Assembly: GCA_031284345.1 (NCBI GenBank)
Contig: JAITAC010000108.1
Location: forward strand, 1 to 10,191
Origin: Holosporaceae bacterium
Lineage (GTDB): Bacteria > Pseudomonadota > Alphaproteobacteria > UBA3830
Direction: 5' to 3'
DNA length: 10,191 nt
Shown here piece by piece: positions 1 to 6,545 of this stretch. The notes under the pieces were generated by a model, which saw only the letters and a list, made by a program, of their open reading frames with translations, was not told where the DNA came from and made no database searches. Made by a program: the position numbers and the translations under genes. How positions within the stretch are numbered: position 1 is the stretch's first letter; the number at the start of each line of letters is the position of its first letter.

Positions 1-4
1 TCAG

Positions 5-22
5 AGATGGGACCTGGTATTA
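5..22 (+). repeat. Left copy of an 18-bp inverted repeat
   Basis: The sequence AGATGGGACCTGGTATTA matches the reverse complement of 508-525 at 17 of 18 positions; the only difference is the second C of ACC, which is T in the other copy. The two copies face each other across about 485 bp and enclose the tandem array, as the termini of a small non-autonomous element would. No target-site duplication can be recognised, because only 4 bases lie to the left in this window. It might instead be coincidence within a repeat family whose units encode a DG-x-WYY peptide. Confidence 0.5.
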
Positions 23-100
23 CTCGGTTTCGAAAGAGATCTAATTTATAAAAATTTTTTCGCCGTTAACGCAAATTTTACATTTTTCTGATATCATGGT

Positions 101-329
101 AACTGGTGGAAAGGGTGCTGGCGCACAACTAGGGGGGAAAAGGTGATGGTGCACAACTAGGTGGAAAAGGTGCTGGTGCACAACTAGGTGGAAAAGGTGC
201 TGGCGCACAACTAGGGGGGAAAAGGTGCCGGTGCACAACTAGGTGGAAGAGGTGCCGGCGCACAACTAGGGGGGAAAAGGTGATGGTGCACAACTAGGTG
301 GAAGAGGTGCCGGCGCACAACTAGGGGGA
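101..329 (+). repeat. Tandem array of 27/28-nt G-rich units
   Basis: Eight units and a partial ninth are visible: 101-126 (26 nt), 127-154 (28), 155-181 (27), 182-208 (27), 209-236 (28), 237-263 (27), 264-291 (28), 292-318 (27) and the start of a ninth at 319-329. The 27-nt units carry GGTGG after AACTA, whereas the 28-nt units carry GGGGGG. Small substitutions (GCTGG, GATGG, GCCGG) distinguish units. Read on the plus strand, a 27-nt unit encodes the 9-residue block GAGAQLGGK. Each 28-nt unit shifts the frame by +1. There are no unique spacers, so this is not a CRISPR array. It could be a phase-variable or decayed glycine-rich coding repeat, or purely non-coding satellite DNA. Confidence 0.9.
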
Positions 330-507
330 TTGTAAAAATGTGAGATAAGCTTCCGAATCAGGATGCTCCAGAATCCGCCGGGTGGTAGGGCCGAGGTAGG
401 AATTTTTAGCCATACCATGTTTAACAATAGACTTTCTGCAAAAATAAGTGATAATTTAACAAGTATGGGAGAAAAAGAGAAACTCAATCATTGAATTTTC
501 TGCGAAA

Positions 508-525
508 TAATACCAGATCCCATCT
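508..525 (-). repeat. Right copy of the 18-bp inverted repeat
   Basis: On the minus strand this reads AGATGGGATCTGGTATTA, facing the copy at 5-22. It is also inverted relative to a third, more degenerate copy at 597-613 (+). Positions 510-523 and 597-610 could form a 14-bp stem with one G-T mismatch and a loop of about 73 nt, so this copy could also take part in a cruciform next to the promoter of the methyltransferase gene. On the minus strand the copy encodes DGIWYY, similar to DGTWYY at the left copy. Confidence 0.5.
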
Positions 526-583
526 ATGATTTGCCATTGCCGACTGGGCAGCGACTGGTACAAAGTTCATCCCAGAAGAAATT

Positions 584-613
584 CTGATAATTCAAAATGG
601 GATTTGGTATAAT
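584..613 (+). promoter_or_regulatory. Probable extended -10 promoter for the rRNA methyltransferase gene
   Basis: A perfect TATAAT at 608-613 is preceded by TG at 605-606, giving an extended -10 element (TGGTATAAT). A weak -35 candidate, CTGATA, lies at 584-589 with an 18-nt spacer. Transcription would begin near 620, just upstream of the ATG at 647. The -10 box is the end of the third copy of the repeat seen at 5-22 and 508-525, where the other copies have TATTA instead of TATAAT. Confidence 0.55.
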
Positions 614-646
614 GTGGTTTTGTTGCTAAGTAATGAAAGAGCAGCT

Positions 647-1414
647 ATGAAAAAAAGAACGAAAAACTTTATATGGATCTATGGAAAACATGCTTTGAAA
701 GCGGCTTTATTGAATCCGGCGAGAGAAATTATTCGCGTTATCGCGCTGGAATCCTGTAAAAATTTTTTAGAAGAGTGTCGAAGTATTAATAGAGCGATAA
801 AATATGAAATCGTAGATAAAACATTCTTTGCGGCTACATTTGGAAGCGCGGCTATTCATCAGGGATGCGCCGTCTACGCGAAAAATCTGCCGGAATATGC
901 GCTGGAAGAGCTTGTGGCAGATACGGCGGACAATCGTCCATTTATTTTTCTTGATCAGGTTACGGATCCCCAGAATGTAGGTAGCATTTTAAGAGCATCG
1001 GCGATTTTCGGAGCACGTGCTGTTGTTGTGACGGAGAATGGCAGTCCGGAATTGACTCCGGCCATGGCGAAAGCCGCGTCAGGAGCGCTGGAGATTGTTC
1101 CACTGGTGCGGGTGGTGAATTTTGCCCACAGCATCAATTTCCTGAAAAAACAGGGATTTTGGTGTCTAGGATTGGACGAAAGGTCTTCCAAGGCCATCAC
1201 AGAAATACAACTGAACGATAAATTTATTTTTGTTGTTGGAAACGAAGGCGATGGAATGCGGCGATTGACGCAGGAATCCTGCGATTTTCTGGTAAAATTG
1301 CCGGGAACAGAAAATTTCACCACTCTGAATGCTGCTCAGGCTGCGACGGTATCACTGTACGAAAGCTTTCGCCAGCGAACTACAGCAGTCGGTCATTTCA
1401 TTTGCAAATCATAA
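647..1414 (+). CDS. rlmB: 23S rRNA (guanosine-2'-O-)-methyltransferase, TrmH/SpoU family, RlmB-like
   Basis: This is a SPOUT-class (knotted) methyltransferase; family members of this type use S-adenosylmethionine to 2'-O-methylate a ribose, and RlmB acts on G2251 of 23S rRNA. The 255-residue length is close to the usual 245-255. An N-terminal substrate-binding domain begins with WIYGKHALKAAL. The SpoU domain has motif 1 at about 103-124 (LDQVTDPQNVGSILRAS, with N110 and catalytic-type R116), motif 2 at about 196-205 (VVGNEGDGMR, E200) and motif 3 at about 219-239 (LPGTENFTTLNAA, N228). Motif 2 has N where A is typical and motif 3 reads TTLNAA instead of SLNVS, so it is a divergent member. The ATG at 647 is preferred to an in-frame GTG at 614: the GTG overlaps the -10 box, and GAAAGAG precedes the ATG. 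The exact target is inferred; another TrmH-type rRNA or tRNA substrate is possible. Confidence 0.85.
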   Translation: MKKRTKNFIWIYGKHALKAALLNPAREIIRVIALESCKNFLEECRSINRAIKYEIVDKTFFAATFGSAAIHQGCAVYAKNLPEYALEELVADTADNRPFIFLDQVTDPQNVGSILRASAIFGARAVVVTENGSPELTPAMAKAASGALEIVPLVRVVNFAHSINFLKKQGFWCLGLDERSSKAITEIQLNDKFIFVVGNEGDGMRRLTQESCDFLVKLPGTENFTTLNAAQAATVSLYESFRQRTTAVGHFICKS

Positions 1415-1432
1415 ACTTTTGGGGAATATAAT
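1402..1432 (+). promoter_or_regulatory. Possible promoter for the SPOR-domain gene
   Basis: TATAAT occurs at 1427-1432 in the 48-nt gap between the methyltransferase stop and the next ATG. TTGCAA at 1402-1407 could serve as a -35 box, but the 19-nt spacer is long and the box overlaps the end of the preceding gene. Read-through from the upstream promoter is an equally good explanation for expression. Confidence 0.3.
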
Positions 1433-1462
1433 GGAGACTATAGGCGATTAGTATGGAATATT

Positions 1463-2542
1463 ATGAATAAAATCGTTGCGGTATTGGGAATTATAGTTTT
1501 GATGACTCTCTCGGGGCTTTTTTTCTGCGTTGGTTTTTTTACCGGAACGACGATTTTTCCCAGCAGATTATCTCCGCTAGATAATGATAAAAAAGAGAAG
1601 GAAAAGGCCTTAACTCTCAAAGACATAGAAGATATCACGGATGTTAAATCCGCAAGTATTTCGGAAAAAGTAATGGGGATTTTAGCGGCGGCCGCCGAGA
1701 GCGCTACCGACAAGGTATCCATGGCTATGGTCAAGCATAAAGTCTTTGGCGATGACTCAAAAGTTACAGTTGACTCTCTCCTGCGGGAGATGGCAGCTAG
1801 TCATTCTGCCGCCGACGATTGCTCCTATGACAAAAGTGCAAACCAGCTAAATGCTCCGGTGGGAGGACATTTGGAAGGCAAAAAAATAGTTTTCATTGGG
1901 TATTTTAAAAACAACGTGGCGATGCAGATTCAAAAATTACTCACGGGAAAAGGGTATAAGGCCCATGTGGAGAGATCCAAAAGCGGAAATGGTGGCGAAT
2001 CGTTTGTATTCTGCGGTCCGTTTAAAAAAGAGGAAAACGCCAACAATCTTGTGACATGGCTTTTAAAACACGATTTTTCCGAGGCGAGAACCATTAGTGT
2101 TTCCAATGAAACCATGGAGGAAATCCTCTACGACTTCATCAACGACGATTCTGGCATGCCGGAAAATATCGAAAAGGATATTCCGGAAGTGGACCTAAGT
2201 CGACAAGATACTGCGGTTTCATCGGAGAAAGTACCAAGTGCGACTCCGGAACCAGCTCCGGCCGGAATTTCGCCATTTGGAGCAGGAATAGCGGTGCATG
2301 ATCTGCCTCAGTCCGCCTTAGTACATCCTATGGTACCGGGAGTTCCAGAAGTACAGGTGGTCCCGGGAGTTCCGGAAGTACCGGTGGTGCCGGGAGTAGC
2401 AGCGGTCCCAGAAGTCCCAGGGATGCCGGGAGTAGCAGAAGTCCCAGGGATGCCGGGAGTAGCTGCGGTCCCAGAAGTCCCAGGGGTGCCGGGAGTAGCT
2501 GCGGTCCCAGAAGTACCGGCAGTTCCGGGAGTAGCATCTTAA
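1463..2542 (+). CDS. Single-pass membrane protein with SPOR domain and PGV-rich repeat tail
   Basis: A 359-residue protein with four visible parts. Residues 4-30 form one hydrophobic helix after MNK, so the N-terminus is probably cytoplasmic and the rest periplasmic. Residues 33-135 are a polar linker. Residues about 140-210 resemble a SPOR domain: a strand (IVFIGYF), the helix and GKGYKAHVE segment, then SFVFCGPFKKEENANNL, matching the usual 'vGPF...eA..l' pattern. SPOR domains bind denuded septal peptidoglycan. Residues about 291-359 are low-complexity repeats of P-G-V-x-E-V-P type, built from 27- and 36/39-nt DNA units. Most SPOR domains are C-terminal, so a repeat tail after one is unusual. 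The ATG at 1463 is the only start preceding the helix; its ribosome site is weak (GGAATATT). The SPOR call rests on pattern only. It probably acts in envelope or division biology; no specific partner is visible. Confidence 0.65.
   Translation: MNKIVAVLGIIVLMTLSGLFFCVGFFTGTTIFPSRLSPLDNDKKEKEKALTLKDIEDITDVKSASISEKVMGILAAAAESATDKVSMAMVKHKVFGDDSKVTVDSLLREMAASHSAADDCSYDKSANQLNAPVGGHLEGKKIVFIGYFKNNVAMQIQKLLTGKGYKAHVERSKSGNGGESFVFCGPFKKEENANNLVTWLLKHDFSEARTISVSNETMEEILYDFINDDSGMPENIEKDIPEVDLSRQDTAVSSEKVPSATPEPAPAGISPFGAGIAVHDLPQSALVHPMVPGVPEVQVVPGVPEVPVVPGVAAVPEVPGMPGVAEVPGMPGVAAVPEVPGVPGVAAVPEVPAVPGVAS
2331..2537 (+). repeat. Intragenic tandem repeat coding for PGV/PEVP blocks
   Basis: The DNA repeats around the anchor CCGGGAGT[A/T]. 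Successive anchors are about 27, 27, 39, 27, 36 and 36 nt apart. All spacings are multiples of 3, so changes in copy number keep the reading frame. The longer units contain an extra GCGGTCCCAGAAGT-type block. Encoded blocks are PGVPEVQVV, PGVPEVPVV, PGVAAVPEVPGM, PGVAEVPGM and similar. Such arrays usually vary in length between strains. Confidence 0.85.
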
Positions 2543-2544
2543 AA

Positions 2545-3522
2545 TTAGATAAAAATAGAGGCGTCGTCGAGTTTTTTCCCCGATGGAAACCAAGCGGTTC
2601 TTCCTAATTGCGCGCTACCGAGCCGCAATGGGGGTACAAATTGCGGAACAATGCTTAATTTGCAAATAAAAAAGTCTCCTACATATTTTTTTATGAAAAG
2701 CTTCAGTTGGTCGAGATTTTTATTATTTGTTAGAAATTTACACAGATATTCATAATTTTTATGGCTGATTTCGATTCCAATGCCGAAGGACGATGGCGGA
2801 ATTCGAGAGCCCAAGATGGAATTTTTTCCCAACTGCAATTCGCATTTTGATTTTCCCGGCAATGGTTTTGGGGATAGCGATGCTCCCAGAGGAATGACGT
2901 TCGTTCTCCTATCCCAAAATGGCTGAAATTGTTTTACGCGGGTTTCCAGGCTGAAATAGGATGTGATGATAGCTTCCAGTCCCGCGGCGCTTTTTTCTTT
3001 GGTCCAGAAGAGGTACGCGAGCCGCGATAATTTTCTGTTCATGGCGCTGGGATTTTCGCCGAAAAATGTTGCGATACTGCGCACCAGCATGCAATTTTTG
3101 CGATGATCCTGCAGGGTCAAGTATCTGCGTCGACTGATTTGGTAAGAAATTCCCAGCAGTCGTGAATTGAACATGTTCAAAAATGCCGCGATAGCCATGT
3201 CCTGCTCGAGGCTTCTCGTGAAAATAAGTTCGGCGTAGGGCGTGGGCAGCGGCGCATTCAATCCTGCCAGTGTGAGGCGTTCGATGTGAATGGTGCTGAC
3301 GCCATTGTCTTCGGATATTTTTTCAATTTCGGTGGCCCGCAGATGAAACGAATTGATACTTTTGGTCTTAAATGGAGCATGGGTGATATTGGTTTCTTTG
3401 CCAAACGAAACCATTGAACCATGTTCCAGAACGTAGGCTGCCATTTCAAAGGAAAATTGCGTTGGTTTTGATTTTAATGTATCTGCTAGAGATAATTCCT
3501 GACGCCGAAGTGTTGATCCCAT
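2545..3522 (-). CDS. tssG: Type VI secretion baseplate wedge protein TssG (ImpH/VasB)
   Basis: In T6SS the cytoplasmic baseplate wedge contains TssF2-TssG plus TssE and TssK; TssG bridges the two TssF copies. At 325 residues it has about the family length. Family-like features are the N-terminal FSFEMAAYVLEHG segment (R/F-x-F-x-A-x-x-L-LE), GLNAPLPTPYAELI at about 87-100 (G-x-x-GPLP-x-x-x-E), the helix FLNMFNSRLLGISYQISRRR, the AAGLEAIITSYFSLETRVKQFQ block (G-L-x-x-x-L-x-x-YF-x-x-V-x-V-x-Q-F), and a C-terminal LGSAQLGRTAWF (LG-x-x-LG-x-x-x-W). The start overlaps the end of tssF by 37 nt and no nearer in-frame ATG would keep the conserved N-terminus, so expression is probably coupled to tssF. 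Its stop is 2 nt from the stop of the convergent SPOR gene. Confidence 0.88.
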   Translation of the reverse strand: MGSTLRRQELSLADTLKSKPTQFSFEMAAYVLEHGSMVSFGKETNITHAPFKTKSINSFHLRATEIEKISEDNGVSTIHIERLTLAGLNAPLPTPYAELIFTRSLEQDMAIAAFLNMFNSRLLGISYQISRRRYLTLQDHRKNCMLVRSIATFFGENPSAMNRKLSRLAYLFWTKEKSAAGLEAIITSYFSLETRVKQFQPFWDRRTNVIPLGASLSPKPLPGKSKCELQLGKNSILGSRIPPSSFGIGIEISHKNYEYLCKFLTNNKNLDQLKLFIKKYVGDFFICKLSIVPQFVPPLRLGSAQLGRTAWFPSGKKLDDASIFI

Positions 3523-5258
3523 CGTTTTACAACTCCACTTTTAGACACATTTTTCACAGACACCTCCGTAAATGTATTGATGGAAGTGTAGGTGGACAAA
3601 AATTTTGCTATAATCATGCTCAGCGGTAGTCCCATATTGGAGATGTATTCATCGAACAGGATTTCGATGCTGGATCCCCGGACAAATCCGTTCCAGACTT
3701 GGTCGTTTATCCTTTTGGTTACGATATCGCTGCTTATGGATACTATGGAGTCCACTTCTTCGGCGATGTTCGATCTGCCAATGTCGGCGAATACGTTTAG
3801 GACTTCTTTTAATTTGTTGATGCCATCGGTGCTGAACGAAATGGAATTTAGCGACAACGCCGACGCCAATTTCCACAAAATTTCCCCATTTCTGAGACAT
3901 GGCTTTTGGATGGTGGGACGATCAGCGCAATATATTCGCTTTGTGGGAACGGATATTTCTATCTGCAGCACTCCATTGACGGGAATTTGCTCGGCGGCGT
4001 ATCTGTTGGTGCAAAGCGTATGGGCATAAAATATTCTGTCGGCCGGAAACTGAGGATTAAAATCCAAATCCACGAACGACACCTGCACATCTTCTCCCAG
4101 AGCATCCTTAAGATAAGATTTTTTCCGTCTGGATTTCCATAAAATTGAAGAGACAGCAGTGTCTAAATCGTGATCGCAGGAAAAAAATTCTTTTATCTCT
4201 ATTTCGTCGTTATTTTGGGGATCGACGGCGACCATTTTTTCTATGGTGTATATTTCATGGCTGTGGTAGCGGCGGTAATCCGGCACTAGACAGTACTCCA
4301 CCTGCTTGTGATCCAATCTAAGTGGCTCCGATAATTTGGGAAATAAATTTATCGCCGGTACCGAGAAAAGCGAAAAATTATCGGTGGCTACCCGCATGGA
4401 TACGTCGTGACTCATGGGAATATACAGGAAAAATTCGCCGTTCAGCAGAGCAGATTCTGGGATCGTGACATCAAATCCATAGAACTTATCCGGAAATGAA
4501 AAATATTCCTGCAATAATCGGAATCCTTTGTGGATGGAAGGGGGATAGGGAAGTAGCGATTCGCTGTCTTCCAGTCCCACCGGAGAAACTTTGGGGAAAA
4601 AACTGAAGGATTCGTTTTTTTGAAAAACAATATTTTCTTCGCTAGCAAAAATTGCGGAAAAAATTTTCCCCCGCAGTAGGGCATCAGCGTGCACATATAT
4701 TCTGATTTTGCGAGGGGTTTGCGATCCGGCTACGCCATCGTATTTCAAGCTGATTTTCAGAAAATACGTAGATCTAGCATAGTAGGAGGGCATATGCTCC
4801 TTTTGGACAATCGTGGCGGAATTAATTGCCAGCGGCCATATTGGCAGATCATGGGAGGTTCGGAAAAAGCATGTTTCGCCCGTATGACTGTTTGCGTGGA
4901 GCAGTGTATTCTTGGGCACGACAATTCCCGGAGACTTCGATGCCCGCTGCACATCTACGTCAAAATATGCCATGGTGCAGGAGGGAGTGGGCAGCATCAG
5001 TGGCTTGTAGAGCACGTCCAGCAGAGTCGACGCCACTTCCGGGAACTGATCATCTATTTGTTTCTGCAGTTTCCCGGTGAGAAACGCAAAACTTTCGATT
5101 ACGCGTTCCACGTGCGGATCCGAAGATTCATTGTGGGAAATATCTAATCTTTTGGCAATTTTAGGGAATCGTGCGGCGAAGTCGTTGCCGGCACTTCTCA
5201 GGTACGAGAGCTCGTATTGGTAATATTCGGCAAGTAGGTCAATGTCGTTTTTTATCAT
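3486..5258 (-). CDS. tssF: Type VI secretion baseplate protein TssF (ImpG/VasA)
   Basis: TssF is the largest wedge component of the T6SS baseplate and pairs with TssG; it links the sheath-initiating TssE region to the membrane complex. The 590-residue length is standard. The N-terminus is diagnostic: LLAEYYQYELSYLRSAGNDF followed by AARFPKIAKRLDI, then DPHVERVIESFAFLTGKLQKQIDDQFPEVASTLLDVLYKPLMLPTPS matches the family pattern 'YY..EL..LR..G..FA..yP..A..L.....-DP.VERLiE.fAFL...l...ld..fP.....Ll..l.P....P.PS'. No membrane segment or signal peptide is apparent, as expected for a cytoplasmic protein. It begins at an ATGA overlap with the tssE stop (5255-5258) and overlaps tssG by 37 nt. Nothing suggests decay. 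Confidence 0.93.
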   Translation of the reverse strand: MIKNDIDLLAEYYQYELSYLRSAGNDFAARFPKIAKRLDISHNESSDPHVERVIESFAFLTGKLQKQIDDQFPEVASTLLDVLYKPLMLPTPSCTMAYFDVDVQRASKSPGIVVPKNTLLHANSHTGETCFFRTSHDLPIWPLAINSATIVQKEHMPSYYARSTYFLKISLKYDGVAGSQTPRKIRIYVHADALLRGKIFSAIFASEENIVFQKNESFSFFPKVSPVGLEDSESLLPYPPSIHKGFRLLQEYFSFPDKFYGFDVTIPESALLNGEFFLYIPMSHDVSMRVATDNFSLFSVPAINLFPKLSEPLRLDHKQVEYCLVPDYRRYHSHEIYTIEKMVAVDPQNNDEIEIKEFFSCDHDLDTAVSSILWKSRRKKSYLKDALGEDVQVSFVDLDFNPQFPADRIFYAHTLCTNRYAAEQIPVNGVLQIEISVPTKRIYCADRPTIQKPCLRNGEILWKLASALSLNSISFSTDGINKLKEVLNVFADIGRSNIAEEVDSIVSISSDIVTKRINDQVWNGFVRGSSIEILFDEYISNMGLPLSMIIAKFLSTYTSINTFTEVSVKNVSKSGVVKRWDQHFGVRNYL

Positions 5259-5695
5259 GCCATATCCAATATTATGGGAAACGAAAGCAATGTTCGACGA
5301 TTCTCAATGATTACGGTGGCGTCAATGTTGATGTACAAAGAGGCGTGGTCGTTGCCAATGTTCAGAATACTGCTCTTGGCATTGATAAGACGCGGCTCGA
5401 ATTGGGCAATCACGGCGTCAATGCGCGCTTCCAGTTCCTGCAGTTCAAAAACGCTATCGGCCGAGAGGACGCCGGTCATGTTAATGCCATAGGCAAACGG
5501 AATGGCGCCGCTTTTTCTAGCATAATCCTGCCAAAAAATCGCCACTCGCGTGTTAAGAAGTCGAGAAAGATCCATTATAATAGACGCTTGCAATTCTTCC
5601 GACGAGGAAAATCTTTTGATTTTTTTTTCAAATGGAATATCGAGATTTTCGTCGACTAATTTTTCGAATAGCGGGGTAATGGCGGCATTTGTCAT
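5255..5695 (-). CDS. tssE: Type VI secretion baseplate protein TssE (gp25-like sheath initiator)
   Basis: TssE is the phage T4 gp25-like baseplate component from which the contractile TssB/TssC sheath polymerises. The 146-residue product has the expected layout: an N-terminal PLFEKLVDE segment, SSSEELQASIIMDLSRLLNTR (x-x-x-L-x-x-S-V-x-x-DL-x-x-LLNTR), IPFAYGINMTGV near the middle, AVIAQFEPRL (the conserved I-x-x-FEPRL of gp25-like proteins) and a C-terminal beta-rich stretch ending in a hydrophobic strand. The ATG at 5695 is preceded by AAAGGA six nt upstream, a good ribosome site. It lies 17 nt after the Hcp-like gene and overlaps tssF by 4 nt. Confidence 0.9.
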   Translation of the reverse strand: MTNAAITPLFEKLVDENLDIPFEKKIKRFSSSEELQASIIMDLSRLLNTRVAIFWQDYARKSGAIPFAYGINMTGVLSADSVFELQELEARIDAVIAQFEPRLINAKSSILNIGNDHASLYINIDATVIIENRRTLLSFPIILDMA

Positions 5696-5712
5696 ATTTT
5701 TCCTTTGTTTTA

Positions 5713-6258
5713 TTAGCTACTTTCGACCTCCCAGGTGACGAGATTTATTTTGGTGGCGGAGGTGCCAAGTTTGCTATTGTCGTCTTTGAAGTCCGTATAG
5801 GAGTCCGAGTAGGACGAGTAGCGAAAACTAAAGGCCGCAACATCTCCTCTGCGTTCAAATGACTGCACAATGCACTTGGAGAACTCTTTTTCTTCCAGAG
5901 CCTCCAGTTTTTTTGCGATGGGCATGACCTTCTTGATAATAATTTTTGCGATTTCTTTGCCATTGGCCAGATACCCCTGCAGCATAGCGCAGCTGCGTCC
6001 TGGCGGCATGTATATTTTCGCATCTTTGGCGCAGACGGCGCTATCTGAAGATTTCGTTCCATCAAATAGCGAAAATCTGGATACGGCGAAATCAACGTCA
6101 TAGAATCGAGCAAAATTCTTCAGACCATCTAGATCCGAGGAAAAAATTTTATCGGCGGAAATAACCCAAAATTGCCCATGATTTCGAGCATTATCATTGT
6201 ATTCAACGATATCCTTAAACGGATCCCGGCAGAAAAACGGATTTACAAAACCTTCCAT
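5713..6258 (-). CDS. Probable Hcp-like (TssD) type VI secretion tube protein, divergent
   Basis: Hcp forms the hexameric rings of the T6SS tube. The 181-residue product has no obvious high-scoring motif, but several segments follow the Hcp pattern in order: VDFAVSRFSLFDGTKSSDSA (55-73; Hcp 'f.f.....aSp'), CAMLQGYLANGKEIAKIIIKK (90-110; Hcp 'Ll.a...GkhI..v.i..'), EFSKCIVQSFERRGDVAAFSFRYSSYSDSY (125-154; Hcp 'y.l..v.vss....G.....vslsy.ki.w.y') and DDNSKLGTSATKINLVTWEV (159-178). The place immediately before tssE is also where hcp commonly sits. The start at 6258 is chosen because GGGAG lies 8 nt upstream and gives a normal Hcp length; the frame stays open to an ATG at 6402, which would add 48 basic, unremarkable residues. 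It could instead be an unrelated T6SS-linked protein. Confidence 0.6.
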   Translation of the reverse strand: MEGFVNPFFCRDPFKDIVEYNDNARNHGQFWVISADKIFSSDLDGLKNFARFYDVDFAVSRFSLFDGTKSSDSAVCAKDAKIYMPPGRSCAMLQGYLANGKEIAKIIIKKVMPIAKKLEALEEKEFSKCIVQSFERRGDVAAFSFRYSSYSDSYTDFKDDNSKLGTSATKINLVTWEVESS

Positions 6259-6545
6259 ATGAAAAACTCCCTGCAGCAAGACTAGTGGATAAATGTTAAT
6301 AAATTGTAAACGAGAACATTGCTTGTGGAGCCATTCGGATAGACTTTTTTTTGGTATTTTTCTGGTAATATGGTAGTTGGTGCAGGAGGTGCTCCGCGGC
6401 ATCAGGCGTTTTAAACATCAAAAAAGATCCAATAAAAAACCCCGAAAACAAAAATATATTTCAAAATCAGTATCAGTGTGTGGCAGAATCCATGGTGTGA
6501 TAAGAGCGGGTTTTGGCATGTCTTGATTCTGAGCTTGATTCTTTT
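6259..6545 (-). other. Intergenic region between the ABC operon and the T6SS block
   Basis: This 287-nt gap separates the permease stop from the Hcp-like gene and is the likely place for a T6SS promoter. Immediately after the permease stop (minus strand) the 9-mer AGAATCAAG occurs twice with a 12-nt period (6534-6542 and 6522-6530). Further on is AT-rich DNA (about 6420-6465). A TTTACA at 6305-6310 (minus strand) could be a -35 box but no clear -10 follows at normal spacing. No convincing rho-independent terminator is visible; a distant AAAACCCG/CGGGGTTTT pair has far too long a loop. Confidence 0.4.

Larger units (their letters stand above)
1..583. other. Repeat-rich region without a convincing gene
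   Basis: No reading frame here looks like an intact protein gene. The region contains an inverted-repeat pair (5-22 and 508-525) and a G-rich tandem array (101-329). The stretch at 3-44 (+) reads as a short peptide end, RDGTWYYSVSKEI then stop, and could be the last residues of a gene lying left of the window, but only 13 codons are visible. A 30-codon minus-strand frame at 321-413 begins MAKNSYLGPTTRRILEHP and has natural-looking composition, but nothing else supports it. The whole block looks like degraded mobile or repeat DNA. Confidence 0.5.

Noticed and set aside
101..329. CRISPR array
   Set aside because: Units follow one another directly with no unique spacers and are not palindromic; this is a tandem repeat.
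266..487. Minus-strand 73-codon frame running into the tandem array
   Set aside because: Its C-terminal half is translated repeat (PPSCAPAP) and the frame differs from the more natural-looking short frame at 321-413; no support for a protein.
955..1323. Minus-strand frame of 122 codons inside the methyltransferase gene
   Set aside because: It is opposite the conserved SpoU domain and shows no family pattern.
2318..2593. Minus-strand reading frames opposite the PGV repeat
   Set aside because: Their repeated Leu/Pro or Tyr/Ser/Arg composition is just the complement of the coding repeat on the plus strand; no ribosome site or family resemblance.
2623..2646. Hairpin CCGCAAT / ATTGCGG with 10-nt loop as terminator
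   Set aside because: It lies within the conserved end of tssG and has no T-run on the relevant side; probably a coding coincidence.
4689..5147. Plus-strand frame of 152 codons inside tssF
   Set aside because: It lies wholly opposite a strongly supported tssF sequence and has atypical composition; a shadow frame.
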